From: Phocaeicola plebeius
GTDB lineage: Bacteria; Bacteroidota; Bacteroidia; Bacteroidales; Bacteroidaceae
DNA: 64,000 bases
Assembly: GCF_003437535.1 (NCBI RefSeq)
Contig: NZ_QSQT01000017.1
Span: forward strand, 19,145-83,144
Direction of reading: 5' to 3'
Shown in pieces: positions 9,590 through 17,697 of this stretch (position 1 is the first letter of the stretch; each line of letters begins with the position of its first letter). Position numbers and translations under genes: made by a program. The notes under the pieces are model-generated. The model had not been told where the DNA came from. It saw only the letters and a program-made list of their open reading frames with translations, and made no database searches.

Positions 9590-9642
9590 TTATAAGGGTG
9601 TTGTTCCGACAGGATTCTCTTTCGGGAGCAACACTCTTATAA
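9590..9642 (+). terminator. Long hairpin after the integrase gene
   Basis: TTATAAG..GTGTTG.TCC at 9590-9607 pairs with GG.A.CAACAC.CTTATAA up to 9642, an almost complete 18-base stem with a 16-base loop. There is no T tract, so it may be a terminator that relies on the A/T-rich outer stem, or a structured site linked to recombination. It separates int from the next gene. Confidence 0.55.
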
Positions 9643-9692
9643 TATATCATATAAATCCAATTTAAAATATTTCATCATGAAAAGACCTAACA

Positions 9693-10466
9693 ATGGCTCT
9701 CTCTCTTTTTGGAGGGAAAAAACATCTGCACCATTTTGTTGCAGAACAGGATGTAGCGAAAGAATTATTCGCATTGCTCGTTGAAGCAAAAACAATGTAT
9801 CTCCGTGATGTCGTGACGGGCAATAAGCAGTACTACCGTTACGTGGAGGATTTCGTAAACAGCCACCGGTATATCGACTGTGACCATGCGGTCTGCCGGA
9901 ACTGCCATGAAATGAACATTCATATCGTCAAGGGGCTATTAAACGATTGCTCCCATCTTATCCGAGCATTTTTTACCGAAGCAGACTTCTCGTTCGAGAA
10001 GTGTATGGAACTGAAACGAACGTATGATACGTTTGTGCCACCATCACAGTCCGTCACGTGCTGCAAAGATGGACCGACAAGAATTTATCCTCTTTCTTTT
10101 GGATGCAATCTCACTCGTAAACAGATGATAGGTATTACAGCTTGTGCCAATGCTTATCATCTGTTTTGCGTTTCTACCCTACACGTTGAAGATATGGAAG
10201 CCCTGCTTTCCTGTAAAGAAGGATTCTGTATTCGTGTAAACAATATCCGCCATGTGGCCATCCTGTTTGATACACTCCTTGAGCACTCGTTTATCCAAGC
10301 CAAATGGCAGTCCGTTCTCAGTAGTGGGCGGTTCTTGCAAACCAAGGATGGAAAAGGATTCGTTTCAGCTTCAAGCCTTTCATCCGCTCTGTCTGCCTTG
10401 CGTAACAACATGACATCAACAGGTTACGGTATCAGACGAGCCATTGATGAACTGAGAGAGTGGTAA
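9693..10466 (+). CDS. Hypothetical ICE protein between integrase and replication genes
   Basis: I do not recognise this 257-residue protein. It is soluble with no signal peptide, rich in Cys and His in its first half (CDHAVCRNCHEMNIHIVK at about 69-86; CC at about 124), and ends with a helical segment (ALRNNMTSTGYGIRRAIDELREW). The Cys/His cluster could bind metal, but the spacing fits no family I can name. Position between the integrase and the HTH/RepA/primase genes suggests an element-housekeeping or regulatory role. It has its own gap on both sides (133 bases before, 176 after), so it may be transcribed alone. Confidence 0.7.
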   Translation: MALSLFGGKKHLHHFVAEQDVAKELFALLVEAKTMYLRDVVTGNKQYYRYVEDFVNSHRYIDCDHAVCRNCHEMNIHIVKGLLNDCSHLIRAFFTEADFSFEKCMELKRTYDTFVPPSQSVTCCKDGPTRIYPLSFGCNLTRKQMIGITACANAYHLFCVSTLHVEDMEALLSCKEGFCIRVNNIRHVAILFDTLLEHSFIQAKWQSVLSSGRFLQTKDGKGFVSASSLSSALSALRNNMTSTGYGIRRAIDELREW

Positions 10467-10500
10467 GAAGTGCCAATAAGCGAAGTATGTGAAAGGTAAA

Positions 10501-10552
10501 AGCGTGACAGTTGCCGTGATACGTGGTTACTATCACGGTACAAACTCACGCT
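10501..10552. repeat. Nested double inverted repeat
   Basis: Outer arms AGCGTGA (10501-10507) and TCACGCT (10546-10552) enclose inner arms CCGTGATA (10514-10521) and TATCACGG (10531-10538). Both pairs are perfect and share one centre, forming a 52-base cruciform-like structure. It lies directly upstream of the HTH-RepA-primase genes, so it is a candidate replication-origin or control element; this is inference from position. Confidence 0.6.
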
Positions 10553-10569
10553 GACCTTTTGGGTTGCCC

Positions 10570-10606
10570 TATCTTTGACCTCCGTTAGCGCGCTACATAA
10601 CGGAGG
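10570..10606 (+). promoter_or_regulatory. Promoter -7 box overlapping a perfect inverted repeat (operator candidate)
   Basis: TATCTTTG at 10570-10577 matches TAnnTTTG. Two bases further, CCTCCGTTA (10579-10587) and TAACGGAGG (10598-10606) form a perfect 9-base inverted repeat that would cover the transcription start. Inside it is the 10-base palindrome TAGCGCGCTA (10586-10595). The layout suggests repression of the HTH-RepA-primase unit by a dimeric protein. No good -33 box was found. Confidence 0.5.
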
Positions 10607-10642
10607 ATATACTTCATTGTCTAAATTTATAATAACTCATTT

Positions 10643-11041
10643 ATGCAAAATAATAGATTGACATTCATGGAACGGCTGAGTGAACGGCTTACAAGCGTCG
10701 AAGCCATCCTAAAGAAATTAGATCCGATAGAAAGTCTGTTGGAACGCATCGCATTGCTGGAAAAAAATATATATACCACCAAACAGGTGTTTACCTTCCA
10801 AGAGGCTTGTATGTATATCGGAATATCCGAGAGTATGCTGTACAAGCTAACATCAGGCAAGGAGATTCCGCACTACAAGCCACGTGGCAAAATGATATAT
10901 TTCGCCAAAGAAGATCTGGACGAATGGCTTTTGCAGAATTATGAACCAACCGTAGATGAAGCAGCACGTATGGCAAACGAGGCCGCTGCCACACAACCTT
11001 TCTTTAATCAAAGACGCCATGGAAAACGAAAGAAGAACTGA
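10643..11041 (+). CDS. Helix-turn-helix (excisionase/MerR-like HTH_17) DNA-binding protein
   Basis: 132 residues: an N-terminal coiled-coil stretch (about 8-45, with heptad leucines) followed by the HTH_17 pattern FTFQEACMYIGISESMLYKL, then IPHYKPRGKMIYFAKEDLDEWL at about 74-95. Such proteins in Bacteroidetes elements act as excision factors or as regulators of the replication genes. Its 3' end overlaps the RepA start by 23 bases, so the two are translationally linked. Excision factor or replication regulator cannot be decided from sequence. Confidence 0.85.
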   Translation: MQNNRLTFMERLSERLTSVEAILKKLDPIESLLERIALLEKNIYTTKQVFTFQEACMYIGISESMLYKLTSGKEIPHYKPRGKMIYFAKEDLDEWLLQNYEPTVDEAARMANEAAATQPFFNQRRHGKRKKN

Positions 11042-12125
11042 ATATAATGTGGATATGAGGCCGGAGGAGGATTTCTTATCGGATATCCTCTCCGCCTCGC
11101 AGATTCGGGCGACGGATACCTATGAAACGCCGCCACAGATTATCTGGATAGACAACTCGACCATTGCTACGCTCGGCAACTTCAGCGCATCAACCGGCAA
11201 GGCGAAATCAAAAAAAACATTTAACGTTTCGGCCATTGTCGCTGCATCGCTGGCAGGGAAACAAGTGCTGAACTACCGGGCGCACCTCCCGGAAGGTAAA
11301 CGCAAGATTCTGTACGTGGACACGGAGCAGAGCCGCTTCCATTGTCACAATGTACTGGAACGCATCTTGCGGCTTGCCGGACTGCCCACTACAACCGACA
11401 GTGAAAACCTCGACTTTATTTGCTTGCGCGAATACTCTCCGGCAATACGCATTGGGGTCATCGACTACGCCTTACGTCAAAGAAAAGGATACGGACTTGT
11501 TATCATCGACGGTATCCGTGACCTGATGCTTGACATAAACAGTACCGGTGAGTCCGTGGAAGTCATTAACAAGATGATGGAATGGTCATCAAAGTATGAC
11601 CTGCATATCCACTGTGTGCTACATTTGAATAAAGGAGATAACAATGTGCGCGGGCATATCGGTACGGAAATGAGCAACAAGGCGGAGACTGTACTGGTCA
11701 TCAGCAAAAACAATGATTGTCCCAACATCAGCGAGGTCCATGCGTTACATATCCGTGAGAAAGAGTTTAAACCTTTTGCTTTCACTGTCAATGAGGGTGG
11801 GCTCCCGGTTCTCGCAGAAGGGCATTTGTTTGAGAATGCCCCACATCAGAAACCGAAACAACGGACGGGTTTTATGGAACTAAGCATCGAACAGCACCGT
11901 GAAGCCCTTTCCGCTGCGTTTGGAGACAAACCTATCCGTGGGTTTGAAAATATGCTGCAAGCCATGATGACTGCTTACGAGGCAATCGGATTTAAGCGTG
12001 GGAGAAACGTAATGGTCAAACTGCTGCAATATCTGACTGACACCTTAAAACTGGTTATCAAACGAGATAAACTTTTTTATTATGACATGACACAGGCAGA
12101 AACCATGCTTTTCGATGAAGAATGA
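11019..12125 (+). CDS. RepA-like AAA ATPase (AAA_25 type)
   Basis: I start at the ATG at 11019 (MENERRTEY...), which overlaps the upstream gene; an earlier ATG at 10956 lies deep inside it. The 368-residue product carries a modified P-loop in SASTGKAKSKKTFNV, an acidic strand ILYVDTEQS, a Walker B-like GYGLVIIDGIRDL and the sensor-like IHCVLHLNKGD, matching RepA/RecA-fold helicases of mobile elements. It pairs with the downstream primase and probably drives autonomous replication of the excised circle. The C-terminal 100 residues (after PKQRTGF) may be a separate DNA- or primase-binding domain. Confidence 0.85.
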   Translation: MENERRTEYNVDMRPEEDFLSDILSASQIRATDTYETPPQIIWIDNSTIATLGNFSASTGKAKSKKTFNVSAIVAASLAGKQVLNYRAHLPEGKRKILYVDTEQSRFHCHNVLERILRLAGLPTTTDSENLDFICLREYSPAIRIGVIDYALRQRKGYGLVIIDGIRDLMLDINSTGESVEVINKMMEWSSKYDLHIHCVLHLNKGDNNVRGHIGTEMSNKAETVLVISKNNDCPNISEVHALHIREKEFKPFAFTVNEGGLPVLAEGHLFENAPHQKPKQRTGFMELSIEQHREALSAAFGDKPIRGFENMLQAMMTAYEAIGFKRGRNVMVKLLQYLTDTLKLVIKRDKLFYYDMTQAETMLFDEE

Positions 12126-12231
12126 GAGCGGGCGCGGGCCTATATAATTCAGTTTAATTTAGTATTTATATATATAGGGGCGCAAACTAAACTAAACCGC
12201 TTTTGTACAAACAAGTGAAAAGAAATTTAAT

Positions 12232-13119
12232 ATGACCATAGACGAAGCAAAACGAGTGCGTATCGTGGACTTTTTGGCCCAGCTCGGCCACCGTGCGCAG
12301 TATATGAAATCAGAGCAATATTGGTATCTTTCGCCTCTCAGGAAAGAGGTGACGCCATCGTTCAAAGTCAATGACCGGCTGAATGAATGGTATGATTTTG
12401 GTGAGGCCACCGGAGGCGACCTTGTGGAACTGGGTAAGTACCTTTGCGGAACTAAAAGTGTGAGTGAAGCATTAGCATACATCAAACGGTATGTCAATGG
12501 TGTGTCGCTGCCGAAAACCCGGGCGTTGCCCGCAACCTCTCGACCAGTGGAAGCCGACATGAAGAATTTGATTATCGTGCCGCTGCGACACCACGCACTG
12601 CTCTCATATCTCCATTCACGTATGATTGATTCGGATATCGGACGAATGTTCTGCAAGGAAGTCCATTACGAACTGCGCCAGAGACGTTACTTTGCACTGG
12701 CCTTTGGCAATATATCCGGTGGATACGAGGTACGAAACCCTTATTACAAAGGATGTATCAAGAACAAGGACATTTCCTTGATACCCCAATCGCGTGGTGA
12801 GGCACAGAGCCGTGTCTGCCTATTTGAAGGATTCATGGACTTTCTGTCCTATCTAACCCTAAAACAGACGGACGATAGTGCCATTTGCATTAATGCCCCC
12901 TGTGACTACCTTGTTATGAACTCGGTCAGTAATCTGAAAAGGACATTGACGTATTTGCAAAAATACACGTATATTCACTGTTACCTTGACAATGACCTTG
13001 CCGGACAAAAGACAGTGGAAACCATAGCCGGGATGTATGGCAGATGCGTCTATAACGAATCAAACTGTTATGCCGGTTACAAAGACCTGAACGACTACTT
13101 ACGTGGGAAGAAACAATGA
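12232..13119 (+). CDS. DNA primase (CHC2-like zinc domain plus TOPRIM)
   Basis: 295 residues. The N-terminal part (YWYLSPLRKEVTPSFKVND, WYDFGEATGGDLVELGKYL) follows the CHC2 primase domain, though the zinc cysteines appear replaced, as is common in element primases. The second half holds TOPRIM features: FEGFMDFLSYL (catalytic Glu) and IHCYLDNDLAGQKT (DxD-like). It would make primers for the ICE replication module and lies 106 bases after the RepA gene, with a strong terminator 16 bases after its stop. Confidence 0.9.
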   Translation: MTIDEAKRVRIVDFLAQLGHRAQYMKSEQYWYLSPLRKEVTPSFKVNDRLNEWYDFGEATGGDLVELGKYLCGTKSVSEALAYIKRYVNGVSLPKTRALPATSRPVEADMKNLIIVPLRHHALLSYLHSRMIDSDIGRMFCKEVHYELRQRRYFALAFGNISGGYEVRNPYYKGCIKNKDISLIPQSRGEAQSRVCLFEGFMDFLSYLTLKQTDDSAICINAPCDYLVMNSVSNLKRTLTYLQKYTYIHCYLDNDLAGQKTVETIAGMYGRCVYNESNCYAGYKDLNDYLRGKKQ

Positions 13120-13135
13120 AAAAACCGCTCCCTAA

Positions 13136-13165
13136 GCCCTCCTTCATCACGGAGGGCTTTTTTTT
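13136..13165 (+). terminator. Rho-independent terminator after the primase gene
   Basis: GCCCTCC (13136-13142), loop TTCATCAC, GGAGGGC (13151-13157) and eight T (13158-13165). A textbook intrinsic terminator that closes the replication module before the conjugation operon. Confidence 0.92.
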
Positions 13166-13197
13166 ATATCCCGACTTTTCCTGTTTTCTTATCCAAA

Positions 13198-13377
13198 ATC
13201 ATATTTGAATATGATTTTGAAATATGATTTTTAGATTTTGAAAAAATATTATATTGAAACGATACGTTTTATAATCAATAATTTTATCTTTCAAATTATC
13301 CATTCTTATTTTGCACACACAACCAAATATAAAAATCATATTATACAAAAATATATGAAATCATATTTTATTTTCAC
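13198..13377. promoter_or_regulatory. ATCATATT repeat array upstream of the tra operon
   Basis: The octamer ATCATATT occurs at 13198, 13335 and 13370, and its complement AATATGAT at 13208 and 13221. The first two form a perfect 8-2-8 inverted repeat. The cluster fills the gap before the first tra gene and runs into its start codon, as expected of operator sites for an element regulator. The region is very AT-rich, so part of this may be composition, but five exact copies are hard to explain that way. Confidence 0.5.
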
Positions 13378-13807
13378 CATTGTCCTGACGGTTGCCTATC
13401 TCGTCTATTATGCAGTTATCATCGTGCAGGACCTTTATGGAAAAAAAGGAAATGGCAAGCCGGAAGAAGAGGTATTTGACCTCGGTGCGCCAGAAGATGA
13501 ACAGAGTGTGTACGTGACGGAGAGCGATACGGGATTCAATGTGGGTAATGAGAAATATGAAACAGATGTTGCCCCTACCGCTTCGCCTGCACCACAGGAG
13601 ACGGAAACCGCAGACAATAATGGCGAGATAGCCGTGGCGGAGAAGCTAAAACGCCTGAAAGCCCAAGCGGAGGAACAGATGGAAGAAACCGAGACCTACC
13701 TGTCGGACGCATACACGGCAGACGAACTGTACAAAGCGATGCTTGCCAAAGGAAAGACGGGCAACCGTCCGGAACTGGTGTGGAAACCTCTCAAAGACCG
13801 ATTGTAA
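13355..13807 (+). CDS. Bitopic membrane protein heading the tra operon
   Basis: I choose the ATG at 13355 (MKSYFIFTIVLTVAYLVYYA); an in-frame upstream ATG at 13238 adds 39 lysine/isoleucine-rich residues encoded by operator-like DNA and is less likely. The 150-residue product has one membrane segment (about 4-25), an acidic, Pro/Thr/Ala-rich linker and a C-terminal helix (EKLKRLKAQAEEQMEETETYL). It corresponds in position to the small genes that precede traE in CTnDOT-like elements (TraC/TraD region), but I cannot assign it to one. One base separates it from the next gene's ATG. Confidence 0.65.
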   Translation: MKSYFIFTIVLTVAYLVYYAVIIVQDLYGKKGNGKPEEEVFDLGAPEDEQSVYVTESDTGFNVGNEKYETDVAPTASPAPQETETADNNGEIAVAEKLKRLKAQAEEQMEETETYLSDAYTADELYKAMLAKGKTGNRPELVWKPLKDRL

Positions 13808-13808
13808 A

Positions 13809-14132
13809 ATGTCGAAAGCAAAAAAAATATTATGTGCATTGTGCTTTGTCCCTTATGCGGCATTCGCCAAAAGTGGCAGCGTAAACTACAGTTGGGGTGC
13901 AGACGCACTGGCAACGATGCACGACTTCGTGGTGACGATGATGCTGTACGTGCTGTACATCTGCTACGCTGTCGCCTCGGTTTTCGTAGTCGTTGCCGCG
14001 CTCCAGATCTATATCAAAATGAACACAGGCGAGGACGGCGTGGTGAAGTCTATCGTATCACTTGTCGGTGCGTGCCTCTTCATCATTGGAGCTTCAATCG
14101 TGTTCCCTGCTTTCTTCGGCTACCGCATATAG
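13809..14132 (+). CDS. traE: Conjugative transposon TraE-like protein, DUF4134 (first copy)
   Basis: 107 residues from the ATG at 13809, placed one base after the upstream stop; the longer frame from 13743 lies inside the neighbour. A signal-like N-terminus (ILCALCFVPYAAFA) is followed by two membrane segments and the typical DUF4134 ending with a conserved GACLFIIGASIVFPAFFGY. DUF4134 is the VirB2-like, pilin-type small membrane protein of Bacteroidetes conjugation. A second copy follows directly, so the element has a tandem pair. Confidence 0.88.
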   Translation: MSKAKKILCALCFVPYAAFAKSGSVNYSWGADALATMHDFVVTMMLYVLYICYAVASVFVVVAALQIYIKMNTGEDGVVKSIVSLVGACLFIIGASIVFPAFFGYRI

Positions 14133-14192
14133 GTGGCTGATAGAAGTGTAAAATAAATTCAAAAACAAGAGTACCACAAAAATGTAATAAAT

Positions 14193-14570
14193 ATGTTTCA
14201 GAAATTTAAAAGAATGTGCCGAAAGGCAAAGAAAACTATCATGCAAGTTTCCACCAAAGTAAGAATGTTAATCATTGCCCTGTTGGGAGGCATACCTGCT
14301 ATGGCTCAAAGTACGGCAGGCGATTACTCGGCCGGTACGACAGCTCTATCAACCGTAGCGGAGGAAATTGTGAAATACGTTCCTGTCATGGTCAAACTCT
14401 GCTATGCCATTGCTGGTGTCGTGGCCATCATCGGAGCCATTTCGGTGTATATCGCCATGAACAACGAGGAACAGGATGTCAAGAAGAAGATTATGATGGT
14501 AGTTGGGGCGTGCCTTTTCTTGATTGCGGCAGCCCAAGCATTACCTCTGTTCTTCGGAATTAACGCATAA
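14193..14570 (+). CDS. traE: Conjugative transposon TraE-like protein, DUF4134 (second copy)
   Basis: 125 residues with the same plan as its upstream neighbour: signal-like stretch ending ...PAMAQS, then the periplasmic segment TAGDYSAGTTALSTVAEEI, and two membrane helices ending VVGACLFLIAAAQALPLFFG. It is the closer match to the usual TraE. The two copies are clearly paralogous in their last 50 residues but differ upstream, so one may be the main pilin and the other a minor subunit; that is inference. Confidence 0.9.
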   Translation: MFQKFKRMCRKAKKTIMQVSTKVRMLIIALLGGIPAMAQSTAGDYSAGTTALSTVAEEIVKYVPVMVKLCYAIAGVVAIIGAISVYIAMNNEEQDVKKKIMMVVGACLFLIAAAQALPLFFGINA

Positions 14571-14581
14571 ACAGTCAAGAA

Positions 14582-14875
14582 ATGATTAATGACGGACGTT
14601 ATCCGGATTATCCGCTGTTCAAGGGGTTACAACGGCCTTTGGAGCTGATGGGATTACAAGGTCGCTACATCTATTGGGCGGCAGGCGTGGCTGGTGGAGC
14701 CATTGTGGGCTTTATCGCCGCCTACTGTCTTATGGGCTTTGTGGCCGGACTGGTCGTATTGGCAACTGTCTTATCTGCGGGAATCGTGCTTATCATCCTC
14801 AAACAGCGAAAAGGGCTGCACAGCAAAAATGTAAAACGTGGAGTGTATGTGTATGCCTATTCGCACAAAGTATGA
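14582..14875 (+). CDS. traF: Conjugative transposon TraF-like protein, DUF4133
   Basis: 97 residues with the DUF4133 opening (YPLFKGLQRPLELMGLQGRY, then IYWAAG), two adjacent membrane helices (about 27-70) and a basic tail. DUF4133/TraF is the VirB3-like inner-membrane partner of the TraG ATPase. The 12-base gap from traE and traG just downstream give the canonical E-F-G order. Confidence 0.92.
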   Translation: MINDGRYPDYPLFKGLQRPLELMGLQGRYIYWAAGVAGGAIVGFIAAYCLMGFVAGLVVLATVLSAGIVLIILKQRKGLHSKNVKRGVYVYAYSHKV

Positions 14876-14927
14876 CTATAAGAAAAACCATCACGGCAAT
14901 GTGTGTGGCTGATTGATTGTTGAACGC

Positions 14928-14962
14928 GGGCGGGTTCGCCTCCAGCCGAGGCAGACCTGCCC
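14928..14962 (+). terminator. GC-rich hairpin between traF and traG
   Basis: GGGCGGGT (14928-14935) pairs with ACCTGCCC (14955-14962) with one mismatch, and GCCTC (14938-14942) with GAGGC (14948-14952), loop CAGCC. It lies in the only sizeable gap (110 bases) in this part of the operon and lacks a T tract. It may stabilise the 3' end of the traE-F message, attenuate traG, or both, so that the pilin genes are expressed more than the ATPase. Confidence 0.5.
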
Positions 14963-14985
14963 CTATTTAATGAACGCATATCGGA

Positions 14986-17697
14986 ATGACCCTATATATC
15001 ATTTTATTTTTCATCGCCCTATGTACGGGTATGGCCTTGTCAGTCTATACGTTCGGTACGGGCGGCAAGCGCAAGCACATCTTTCAGAATATCTATTTCT
15101 CTGTGGAAGATACAGATGGTGTGGGTGTGCTGTACACCAAGACGGGTGAATATTCCGCCGTCTTAAAAATCGAAAATCCGGTACAGAAGTATTCGGCGGA
15201 CATTGACAGCTATTACGATTTCACGCATCTATTCTCTGCCCTTGCGCAAACACTGGGCGAAGGATATGCCTTACACAAACAGGACATCTTCGTGAGAAAA
15301 CAGTTCGCGAAGGAGCCGGAGCATAATCAAGAATTTCTTTCGGCATCGTACTTCCGTTATTTTAATGGGCGTCCGTACACGGACAGCCTTTGCTATCTGA
15401 CTATCACACAGGAAGCCAAGAAGAGCCGTCTTTTCTCTTACGATAGCAAGAAATGGCGCGATTTCCTCGTGAAGATTTATAAGGTTCGAGACCTACTACG
15501 CGACAGCGGTGTACAAGTGAAATTCCTGAACAAAGCCGAGGCAAGCGAATATGTGGACCGTTACTTTGCGATGAACTTCAAAGACCGTACGGTCTCGATG
15601 ACGAATGTCAAGTCTGACGACGAAACGGTATCTATGGGTGATAAACGCTGTAAGGTGTACAGCCTCGTGGACGTGGACTGCGCCGCACTCCCCTCGCTGA
15701 TACGTCCCTATACCAATATCGAGGTGAATAATACCGAGATGCCAGTGGATCTTGTCTCGGTGGTGGATAATATTCCGAACGCAGAAACGGTGGTGTACAA
15801 CCAAATTATTTTCCTGCCCAGTCAGAAGCGTGAACTGGCATTACTCGACAAAAAGAAGAACCGGCACGCAAGCATCCCCAATCCGAGTAACCAAATGGCC
15901 GTAGAGGACATCAAGCAGGTACAGGACGTAATAGCCCGTGAAAGCAAACTGCTCGTGTACACGCACTTCAACATGGTGGTGGGCGTGCCTGCCGACACCG
16001 ACCTTCAAAAATGCACGAATCACTTGGAAAACGCTTTTGGGCGCATGGGCATACATATCAGTAAGCGTGCATACAACCAACTGGAACTGTTCGTCAGTTC
16101 ATTTCCGGGCAACTGTTACAGCCTGAACGAGGAATATGACCGTTTTCTGACCCTCTCCGACGCTGCGGTATGCCTGATGTACAAGGAACGGGTGCAGCAT
16201 AGTGAGGAAACGCCGATAAAAATTTATTATACTGACCGTCAAGGTGTTCCGGTAGCTATCGACATCACGGGAAAAGAGGGAAAGAACAAGCTGACCGACA
16301 ACTCGAATTTTTTCTGCCTGGGGCCTTCGGGCAGCGGAAAGAGTTTCCACATGAACTCCGTCGTGCGCCAGTTGCATGAACAGGGGACGGACGTGGTAAT
16401 GGTCGATACGGGTAACTCATACGAGGGGCTATGCGAGTATTTCGGCGGCAAGTATATCAGCTATACCGAGGAACGGCCCATCACGATGAATCCGTTCCGC
16501 ATCAATCGGGAAGAGATGAACGTAGAAAAAACGGGATTCTTGAAAAACCTCGTCTTGCTTATCTGGAAAGGTACGCAGGGAACGGTCACAAAGACGGAAG
16601 ACCGTCTGATAGAGCACGTCATCACGGAATATTACGACGCCTACTTCAATGGTTTCGAGGGCTTCACACCCCAACAGCGTGAGGACTTGCGTAAGAGCCT
16701 CGTTATTGATGACCGCAACAGCAGTGAGAAGCGGCACGAAAGCGAACGGGAACGCGCGGTCCGCATCGAGGGTATCATTGACGAGATAGAGGGCCGACGC
16801 AAGGAACTGAAAGTGGAGGAACTGTCATTCAACTCTTTCTATGAATATTCCGTGCAGCGCATCCCGGATATCTGTGAGGAGAACCGTATCACGGGCATCG
16901 ACCTCTCGACATACCGCTATATGATGAAGGACTTCTATTTGGGCGGCAACCACGAAAAAACGCTGAACGAGAACATGGACAGCTCGCTGTTCGACGAGAC
17001 GTTCGTGGTCTTCGAAATCGACAGCATAAAAGATGACCCGCTGCTTTTTCCTTTGGTCACGCTGATTATCATGGATGTTTTCTTGCAAAAAATGCGCATC
17101 AAGAAGAACCGCAAAGTCCTTGTCATCGAGGAAGCATGGAAAGCCATCGCCAGCCCGCTGATGGCGGAGTACATTAAATTTATGTACAAAACAGCGCGTA
17201 AATTCTGGGCCAGTGTGGGCGTGGTGACACAGGAAATACAAGACATCATCGGCAGCGAAATCGTGAAAGAGGCCATCATCAATAACTCGGATGTGGTGAT
17301 GCTGCTTGACCAGAGCAAATTCAAGGAACGTTTCGACACCATCAAGACGATTCTTGGCCTAACGGACGTGGACTGTAAGAAAATTTTCACCATTAACCGC
17401 CTTGAAAACAAGGAAGGACGCAGCTTCTTCCGCGAGGTGTTTATCCGTCGGGGCACGACCAGCGGTGTTTATGGCGTGGAAGAACCGCGCGAGTGCTACA
17501 TGACTTACACGACCGAACGAGCGGAGAAAGAGGCTCTGAAGCTTTACAAGCGCGAGTTACAATGCAGCCACCAAGAGGCTATCGAGGCATATTGCCGCGA
17601 CTGGAATACCAGCGGTATCGGCAAGGCATTGCCGTTTGCGCAGAAAGTTAATGAAGCGGGATGTGTACTGAACTTAACCACTAAAATAACATCATAA
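14986..17697 (+). CDS. traG: TraG family conjugation ATPase (VirB4-like)
   Basis: 903 residues, the energising ATPase of the type IV transfer apparatus. It has a membrane-proximal hydrophobic N-terminus (about 1-22), the TraG N-terminal domain, Walker A GPSGSGKS at about 446-453, and Walker B in KVLVIEEAWKAI about 260 residues later, followed by ARKFWASVGVVTQEIQDI. Length and motif spacing are normal for Bacteroidetes TraG. The next gene starts at the last base of its stop codon region, so translation is coupled. Confidence 0.95.
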   Translation: MTLYIILFFIALCTGMALSVYTFGTGGKRKHIFQNIYFSVEDTDGVGVLYTKTGEYSAVLKIENPVQKYSADIDSYYDFTHLFSALAQTLGEGYALHKQDIFVRKQFAKEPEHNQEFLSASYFRYFNGRPYTDSLCYLTITQEAKKSRLFSYDSKKWRDFLVKIYKVRDLLRDSGVQVKFLNKAEASEYVDRYFAMNFKDRTVSMTNVKSDDETVSMGDKRCKVYSLVDVDCAALPSLIRPYTNIEVNNTEMPVDLVSVVDNIPNAETVVYNQIIFLPSQKRELALLDKKKNRHASIPNPSNQMAVEDIKQVQDVIARESKLLVYTHFNMVVGVPADTDLQKCTNHLENAFGRMGIHISKRAYNQLELFVSSFPGNCYSLNEEYDRFLTLSDAAVCLMYKERVQHSEETPIKIYYTDRQGVPVAIDITGKEGKNKLTDNSNFFCLGPSGSGKSFHMNSVVRQLHEQGTDVVMVDTGNSYEGLCEYFGGKYISYTEERPITMNPFRINREEMNVEKTGFLKNLVLLIWKGTQGTVTKTEDRLIEHVITEYYDAYFNGFEGFTPQQREDLRKSLVIDDRNSSEKRHESERERAVRIEGIIDEIEGRRKELKVEELSFNSFYEYSVQRIPDICEENRITGIDLSTYRYMMKDFYLGGNHEKTLNENMDSSLFDETFVVFEIDSIKDDPLLFPLVTLIIMDVFLQKMRIKKNRKVLVIEEAWKAIASPLMAEYIKFMYKTARKFWASVGVVTQEIQDIIGSEIVKEAIINNSDVVMLLDQSKFKERFDTIKTILGLTDVDCKKIFTINRLENKEGRSFFREVFIRRGTTSGVYGVEEPRECYMTYTTERAEKEALKLYKRELQCSHQEAIEAYCRDWNTSGIGKALPFAQKVNEAGCVLNLTTKITS

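Noticed and set aside
13238..13354. N-terminal extension of the first tra gene
   Set aside because: The extra 39 codons are Lys/Ile/Tyr/Asn-rich and overlap the ATCATATT sites; the ATG at 13355 directly precedes a normal membrane anchor.
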